Assembly (NCBI RefSeq): GCF_028009165.1
Contig: NC_079245.1
Coordinates: forward strand, 2,852,001-2,916,000
Direction of reading: 5' to 3'
From: Akanthomyces muscarius
Taxonomy: Eukaryota; Ascomycota; Sordariomycetes; Hypocreales; Cordycipitaceae
DNA: 64,000 nt
In this document: piece after piece, positions 58,209-64,000 of the stretch
How positions within the stretch are numbered: the stretch's first letter is position 1
Layout: each line of letters opens with the position of its first letter
Translations under genes and position numbers: made by a program
The notes under the pieces: generated by a model
What the model was told of the DNA's origin: nothing
Seen by the model: the letters and a program-made list of their open reading frames with translations, nothing else
Database searches by the model: none

Positions 58209-59010
58209 GCTGCTGTCGAGGTGACGGTCAAAGAGCACGCTTTGAATGATTGCGCATGAATGATTTTTGTGTGGATTTTCCTTGTTTTCATCGGCGAATA
58301 TTACAACTTGCTTCCTTTCTTGTTTTGCTTTAGAGTCGACATTTACAAACACCCCAGCTCTCTACACATACGGCGTTTTTAGCGGAGCTCCACCACGCAC
58401 TAGCACAGTGCCCACTCGATCCTTTTTCTTACTATTCAGATACAAATGACTTGCGCATAAAAGTTCCCGACCCGCGAGGGCTTATTTGAAAAATTAGACA
58501 TGACAGGAGCAGAGAGAATAATAAATGCATCATCTTGATTCAAATTTAACCATGACATGTCCGTGTGTTGACCAATGGAAGGCGTATGTGGGAAGCAGGC
58601 ACTGGGAGTTTTAAGCCAGGTACAGCTGTAGGTAGCCAACTGGAGACCGGCACGCACCCGACATCGGCCTGCGGAGCGCCCATCAGCCCACTTGAGTCAA
58701 TGCATGTGGGAAGCAAGATGCTGCCCGACGTCTTTCTTTCTTTCATCATCTCTCTACATCTTCAATTTTATTGCTTTTTAATTGCACCTTCGAACCCAGA
58801 ATAATTCTACCTCGAGGTACGTATCGAGAACAAATACCCTACCTCGCCCGAGTACGCGCAATGGCAGCTGTGTAACCCCAAATTCAGCTGCCCCGCGGTA
58901 CCCCGCGAACCCCGAGTACACACTTTTCCACTCGGGGCTCAAACTTACTTTTCTTCTCAATAGCCAGCCATCATCACACCCGAAACGACAACGAATACAT
59001 CTCCGTGACA
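58209..59010. other. Intergenic, promoter of the aminotransferase gene
   Basis: No gene. A 12-bp palindrome TACCTCGAGGTA is at 58808-58819, and GC-rich half-site-like sequences lie at about 58840-58920. Confidence 0.45.
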
Positions 59011-60254
59011 ATGGCTGCTTTCCCTCCTCCCCCGGTCAACACCATTGACTGGTCCAACGTCGGCTTCAAGGTCCGCGAAGGTAAGCAACAGACATCTGTA
59101 CACTCCTCCTCCACACTGCCCTTGCTAATCAGCACACAGTCAATGGCCACATCGAGTCGACCTACTCCAAGACCACCGGCCAGTGGTCGCCCCTGAAATT
59201 CGTCGCCGACCCCTACATGCGCATCCACGGCATGTCGCCGGCCCTCAACTACGGCCAGCAGGCCTACGAGGGCCTCAAGGCCTTTCGCCTGCCCGGCGAC
59301 TCGGCCATTGCCATCTTCCGGCCCGACCGCAACGCCAAGCGCCTGCAGCACTCGGCCGACGTCGCGTCGATGCCGCACGTCCCCGAGGCCATGTTTGTCG
59401 AGGCGTGCCGCGCCGCCGTCGCGCTCAACGCGGGCTTCGTGCCGCCGCACGAGACGGGCGCGGCCATGTACGTCCGCCCGCAGCTGTACGGCTCGAGCGC
59501 GCAGCTGGGGCTCACGGCGCCCGAGGAGTACACCTTTGCCGTGTTCGTCATCCCGACGGGCGTGTACCACGGCACGCACCCCGTCAAGGCGCTCATCCTC
59601 GACGACTTTGACCGCACGGCGCCCAAGGGCACCGGCCACGCCAAGATTGGTGGCAACTACGCGCCCGTGCTGCGCTGGAGCGACAAGGCCCGCAACGAGG
59701 GCTACGGCATCACGCTGCACCTCGACAGCGCGCGCCACGAGGAGATTGACGAGTTTAGCACGAGCGGGTTCATTGGTGTGGTGGCCAGGAGCGAGACGGA
59801 CGTCACGCTCGTGGTGCCCGACTCGAGCTGCGTGATTGACAGCGTCACGAGCGACAGCGTGCAGGAGATTGGCCGCAGCTGGGGGTGGAAGGTGGAGAAG
59901 CGCGCGGTCAAGTACAGCGAGCTGCCGAGCTTCACAGAGGTCATGGCCGCGGGCACGGCGGCGGCGCTGGTGCCGATCCGGTCGATCACGCGCCGCAGCA
60001 AGGGCGGCCTGCCGACCGACGCCAAGAATGTGACGACGGATGCCGAATCGGAGACGGTGACGTACATCCCGGAGGCGCAGGAAGATGCGGGCCCTATATG
60101 TCTAAAGGTCCTGGCGCAGCTCAAGGGCATCCAGCTGGGCAAGGTGGAGGATACGTTTGGCTGGCGGTGCAATGTGGGTGTGGAGGATCTCAAGGTCGAT
60201 GGCGCGCAGACGAATGGGCAGGCGACGCCGCAGACTGTGGACCAGATGGACTAA
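59011..60254 (+). CDS. Branched-chain amino-acid aminotransferase
   Basis: Two exons, 59011-59080 and 59140-60254, 394 aa. Fold-type IV PLP enzyme: YGQQAYEGLKAFR near the N-terminus, YVRPQLYGSSAQLGL, the Schiff-base lysine in GHAKIGGNYAPVLRW (K192), GVVARSETDVTLVVPD where other members have FVV-type segments, and FTEVMAAGTAAALVPI near the C-terminus. It interconverts Leu, Ile or Val with their 2-oxoacids using 2-oxoglutarate/glutamate. The N-terminus (MAAFPPPPVNTIDWSNVGF) lacks a mitochondrial presequence, so it is probably cytosolic. Fungi carry several paralogues, some in secondary-metabolite clusters; the neighbours here do not suggest one. Confidence 0.93.
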
Positions 60255-60544
60255 GTGGCGTGCTATCATAGAATGTATGTTTGGAAAAGTCAATTGAAAT
60301 CGAAACATTTACTGGAACATAGTGGACATGTGTGAGTGAGGCTCAATACTACAGGCAGCTAATTTGGCTGCGTGTTGAAGTTTGTATTTGGTGTGAATAT
60401 ATACTGGGGAATGTATCGCATATTTTCATGTACTCAAGCCAAGCTTGCTCGTCATTTCGACTCCCAAAACTTGCCGAGCCATCTTGGACCCATATCTTCA
60501 ATCTCATTCCTTCCTCATCACAACAAGTCTACAGACAAGCATCC

Positions 60545-61045
60545 TCAAGAGTACGCCTTTATGCCCTCTGCGAACTTGTCGTCAATCTGCTTGATCAGAA
60601 TCGCCGCGATATCCGCCAGGTCCTTGGGGATCTTGGCCAGGATGGCGGTGCTCAGGTCCTTTGTCGCCGACTGCTGCGTCTTGAGCGTCTCCTTGATGAT
60701 GGGCGTGACGATGAGCAGCTTGTCAAACTTGGGCTTGGTGCGGATGAAGTTGTCGATGACGGCGTCGACGTCGTTGGCGAGGGTGCCGGTGGCGCCGGCA
60801 ATGTCGAGCGCGGCGTCGTAGTCGAGCATGGCCGAGGCCTTGGCCGTCTTGGTGCCCTGCTTGATGTCGTTGAGCAGGCAGAGCGAGTCGGTGGTGATGG
60901 GGATGAGGCCGAGCAGGCCGCCCGAGTAGCCCGTCACCGTGTCGTTGAGCTTGACGGTGGCGGTGCCGATGGTCTCGAGCGCGCCCTTGATGTCGGCGAC
61001 GGCGGTGGCGGCGAGGGCCGCAAAGGCAAAGAGTTTGAATTGCAT
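60545..61045 (-). CDS. HsbA-type secreted hydrophobic-surface-binding protein
   Basis: Single exon, 166 aa. Signal peptide 1-17 (MQFKLFAFAALAATAVA), then a helical, Ala/Lys/Thr-rich domain with periodic hydrophobics (IKGALETIGTATVKLNDTV through DLADIAAILIKQIDDKFAEG). This matches the HsbA/cell-wall galactomannoprotein family. Aspergillus HsbA binds hydrophobic surfaces and recruits cutinase; other members are wall mannoproteins. No GPI signal. A TATA element lies about 85 bp upstream, consistent with a strongly regulated secreted-protein gene. Confidence 0.88.
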   Translation of the reverse strand: MQFKLFAFAALAATAVADIKGALETIGTATVKLNDTVTGYSGGLLGLIPITTDSLCLLNDIKQGTKTAKASAMLDYDAALDIAGATGTLANDVDAVIDNFIRTKPKFDKLLIVTPIIKETLKTQQSATKDLSTAILAKIPKDLADIAAILIKQIDDKFAEGIKAYS

Positions 61046-61128
61046 TGTGAAGGGATCGGCAGGAGAAGGAAAGGGTTTACTGGGGAGGGGAAAGGGGAGT
61101 AGATCTTGGAGAGGGGATCAACGGGGTG

Positions 61129-61136
61129 TTTATATA
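61129..61136 (-). promoter_or_regulatory. Candidate TATA box of the HsbA-type gene
   Basis: TATATAAA on the minus strand about 85 bp before the ATG at 61045. Confidence 0.45.
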
Positions 61137-61163
61137 CAAAAGGGGGAAGAGATGGTCTGAGAC

Positions 61164-61198
61164 ATGGATGGACTGGATGGGATGGATGGGATGGATTT
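61164..61198. repeat. Short GGATG-type tandem repeat
   Basis: A run of GGATGGGATGGAT-like units lies in the promoter of the HsbA-type gene, upstream of its TATA element. It is a small imperfect tandem repeat. Confidence 0.6.
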
Positions 61199-63180
61199 GG
61201 GTGAGATTTCCACATGGCAAAAGAGACCATTCATCGTGAGGCGAGCCGAGGAGTGCTTCTCTTCCTGGCTATAAGCGAACCGGGGCCCCCCATGCAAGCC
61301 ATACGGTACTAATTACACTAGTCAGCTAGCTGATGCTACCATTCCCCAGTCCCTCCGTATAGAAAATCGAAAACTATATACCGCCTCCTCACAGAAGATT
61401 CTCCGAATCCGGCCTACACCCCGCAAACACTGGGCTATATTGATGGAGCAAGGCATGTTATAACTGACGATGCGGGTGGTGAGTGGAGAGATTATTACTG
61501 TTCTTGACCTCTGCCCTCAGACCACCACCCCCGGTCGGACAGCCAATGGTTACCTAGCCCAGTTTCTTGCCCAATTCAAGTCTTGCGTTGAGCACAGAGA
61601 GGGGGAAATTACACTAGAGATATTGTGGCGTTGCCGGCGTCTTACTCAATCGGGCAGGCAGTCCGGGGAAAGCTCACCACACTAACGCGCCCCAGCCTTG
61701 TGTTTGGCTGAAAGCGACAAAGTTGTTGTTTCTCAAGGCTTCGGAGCCGGACGCACGGGACAACATGATTTCCCAATAACCCGAACCTTCAATTGGTCAT
61801 TGTATTACAACCAAAAGCTTCGTGAGATTCCTCGTACCATCCGGTGTCTTGTGTTCCATGTGATCAAAACGGCAACCAATGGCGAGAGAGGCGCCCGCTC
61901 TTCTGAAAGTAAACCGCAAGGGCAAGCAGGGAGAAAAAAGCAATCGACCTCGTAAGGACCATTGGGGGGTTTTGTTTTTCACCTTACCCACGTCTCCAGG
62001 CTCTGCTCTCCCGTCTTTCCTCTCCGAAATCTTACACTTTTTACAATTACCACCTCCCCCGCATCGATGGCATGACAGCTAGTGGAGAGCTGTGGGGAAA
62101 GCGCAACGATGAATTGATGGGGTTCTTAGTGTTCCCGCCCGTGAGCGCAAGGGCATTCGGGCACCTGGTTAGCCTAGTTCCTGGGCGTTGTGCAGGGGGG
62201 TGGCAGTCAAAGTGGCTGGGGGCTTGCCTCGATGCCGCGGTTGGATGGGCGGGGTTGGGCGCAACAGTATCAGCACTGGGACCTAGTTTCTCATGTGAAG
62301 GTTCGCAGAGTGGACGAAAATAGAGAAATGTCGCTGAGCGGGCGCGGCTTCATCAGGGAGAGAACCTGGATGTGGCAAGAAGAAGGGAGAGGCGCTGTGG
62401 CGCCCGCCACAGCGGTGCTACACTCATAAACTGGTTCGCAGTGAGAACGGTTCAGGAACAGGCCGCCCGAGGAGCTACTGACGGGTGCTTCTGAATTCGG
62501 CTTGTGAATCGTTTTCGTCCGAATTTGTTGACGCCGTGAAAACCTGGCACCTGCTGTCTTGTGTGTCTGGCCAATATATGCACGAGGCAGCATGCGGGGG
62601 CAGCGCAGAAGGTAAGAGTGGCCAGATTGGCGCCATTGATTGGGCGACGTCGCGCTCACTGTGAATGTATGCAAATGACGCTCATTTTCATCCTGACCAG
62701 TTTGGGCCCGCAAGTACGAGGGAGCTGCTTTGAACGGCAAATGCTTTGCCGTAACTAATGGGCCACATCGCTTACAAAGGTGTGGCACGTCCGAATTCTT
62801 TGGGGTGTAGAACTTGGTACGTAGTTTTGGGATATGTGCTGATGCCAGGCGATGTCACCTTTTATTGGGCATTACCGCAGCCAGGCGCTGCCATCGTCTT
62901 ACCCCTTACCACAGTTCAAAGTGAATATGCCAGCGTCACCAGCGCGGCCCGAGGAAGATGTCTGAGCAGTTCACGCCAGCAGGCCGCACCCGACAGCCCG
63001 GACGGGCATGAAGTTAGTCTTTGGTCGTGCAGCAAATACGTTGACAAAACGGCGAAACGATGTGCACAAGTTTTCACAAGGAAGAAGAGGAAGAAGCGAG
63101 ATTGCGCGATATCTTTTCATGATCTAGTCTATTGTCGTACAGTACATTTTTCCCGCCAACTCGTCCACGGAGCAGGTAAA

Positions 63181-63849
63181 TTAAAGGGTAGTGGCTACGA
63201 GTCCAAGCAGCCCGCCCGCCCCTATCAAAACAGCCCTGACCGAGTTCAGACGCGCGAATTGACCGAGGCGGTCCCTCATTTCTCTGTCTTCCTCCGGAGT
63301 CGAGTCGCGTGCAGTCGATGCATGAGCGCCGGTGAGGTCGGTGAACTCGTCTCCCTCACCCTTGCCCGCCACAGAGTCGGACGCTGAGCGGGAGCCCGGC
63401 GTCGGCGTAGTTTTGCCATTTTTAGCCTCGAGCATGGCTTTTTCGCTTCTGAAGCCACCAAGTTCCTCATTCTTCTTAATCATGGAAAAGTTGAGCGGAA
63501 TCATGAATATTTGGGTAAAAGAGCCGATGCTCAGGGCCAGGCCTGCTGCTGCCAGCAAGAAATTCGTCTTGGGGCCCATTTTGGTGAAGGAGTTGAGCGA
63601 TGTAAAGCGATGCGCGGGAGGTAGAGCGCGGTAGGCACACTGTAATAGACTGGCGCCCGATACGAATGCGGCCGTTGGGAAAATGTGTGATCCACGACTG
63701 AATAGCCATCTGATGCTCGGCAGAGATCTCGAGGCGGGTTGCGCTTGAAGCAACGGCACGTCAAACGCACTCAGTGTCGCGATGCCACCGGAAGCAAAGA
63801 GAGGCAAGGCCACTGCTGTCACTTGGACAATGCTGTTGAGGTCGGGCAT
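63181..63849 (-). CDS. DUF1772 (anthrone-oxygenase-like) membrane protein
   Basis: Single exon, 222 aa, ATG at 63849. Four hydrophobic segments are visible: VQVTAVALPLFASGGIATLS, IFPTAAFVSGASLLQCAY, NFLLAAAGLALSIGSFTQIF and, at the C-terminus, VRAVLIGAGGLLGLVATTL. The motif SFTQIFMIPLNFSM after helix 3 and a polar loop before helix 4 are typical of DUF1772, the family that includes anthrone oxygenases of anthraquinone and aflatoxin pathways. Most members are uncharacterised, and no polyketide gene is nearby, so a role in secondary metabolism is not supported here. Both ends of the gene are inside the window. Confidence 0.85.
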   Translation of the reverse strand: MPDLNSIVQVTAVALPLFASGGIATLSAFDVPLLQAQPASRSLPSIRWLFSRGSHIFPTAAFVSGASLLQCAYRALPPAHRFTSLNSFTKMGPKTNFLLAAAGLALSIGSFTQIFMIPLNFSMIKKNEELGGFRSEKAMLEAKNGKTTPTPGSRSASDSVAGKGEGDEFTDLTGAHASTARDSTPEEDREMRDRLGQFARLNSVRAVLIGAGGLLGLVATTL

Positions 63850-64000
63850 GGTGGAGGTAGTTGTCGGCAGAGAAAATGTGAAATTTGATCGAGTATACAG
63901 TTATCCTTTTCCTGTCGTGAACATGGGTGTTAAATAGATGTGCGATTGAAATCAAAATCCAGCCTTTCGGCACCCGGACACGCTGGAACTCCGATGTCCA

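Larger units (their letters stand above)
61046..63180. other. Intergenic, no supported gene
   Basis: About 2.1 kb; only small frames on either strand. It contains GGATG repeats near the HsbA gene. Confidence 0.45.

Noticed and set aside
58808..58819. Palindrome TACCTCGAGGTA as a Leu3-type site
   Set aside because: It does not fit the CCG-N4-CGG pattern; kept only as an unexplained palindrome.
62758..63387. Plus-strand 209-codon frame
   Set aside because: Overlaps the DUF1772 gene on the opposite strand, and its sequence shows no domain or membrane pattern.
1..64000. tRNA genes, CRISPR arrays, intact transposons
   Set aside because: No B-box with matching cloverleaf, no spaced direct repeats and no transposase catalytic domain with terminal repeats were seen by eye; a covariance-model scan would be decisive for tRNAs.

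Overview
The window is nuclear DNA of a filamentous ascomycete, most likely a sordariomycete and plausibly Hypocreales. The evidence is short introns (mostly 45-80 nt) with fungal GTRNGT donors and CTAAC/CTGAC branch sites, roughly balanced GC, and gene content such as an HsbA-type wall protein, a secreted pepsin-like protease, a secreted L-amino-acid oxidase, a Dal5-type MFS carrier and a Zn2Cys6 regulator. The taxonomic placement is inference. I recognise 27 protein-coding genes. Exon coordinates were read by hand from splice signals and checked for frame. I saw no tRNA, rRNA, CRISPR array or intact transposon.

Layout. 1-14 kb holds housekeeping genes: a germinal-centre kinase (+), a dynamin-like GTPase (+), a small predicted mitochondrial protein (-), a single-pass membrane protein (-), Svp26/TEX261 (-) divergent from Bud23 (+), and an eight-exon lysyl-tRNA synthetase (-). 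14-24.2 kb is more accessory: an alpha/beta hydrolase (-), a Sec14-like lipid-transfer protein (-), a secreted L-amino-acid oxidase (+), an ACC-synthase-like PLP enzyme (+) and a GFA/CENP-V-type zinc protein (-). At 25.2-26.6 kb lies mitochondrial IDH1 (-), followed by a 3.2-kb stretch without a convincing gene.

29.85-36.7 kb is a compact catabolic cluster for gentisate or a precursor: MFS carrier (+), gentisate 1,2-dioxygenase (-), a divergent fumarylacetoacetase-family hydrolase (+) and a Zn2Cys6 regulator (-). Together they would import an aromatic acid, open its ring and cleave the product to central metabolites under a local regulator. No maleylpyruvate isomerase is present. An aspartic protease (-) follows, then a 7-TM protein with a cysteine-rich, glycosylatable N-terminal domain (-) and an SDR (+).

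45.9-64 kb contains meiotic MSH4 (-) divergent from a FAR1-type zinc-finger gene (+), the ribosome assembly factor Rsa4 (+), a 3.3-kb gene-free stretch, a Tps3/Tsl1-type trehalose synthase subunit (+), a branched-chain aminotransferase without an evident mitochondrial presequence (+), an HsbA-type secreted protein (-) and a DUF1772 membrane protein (-).

The items most worth a second look are the gentisate cluster with its shared promoter motif and GC-AG intron, the 7-TM receptor-like protein, the oxidase/ACC-synthase-like pair, and the FAR1-type gene sharing a 210-bp promoter with MSH4.
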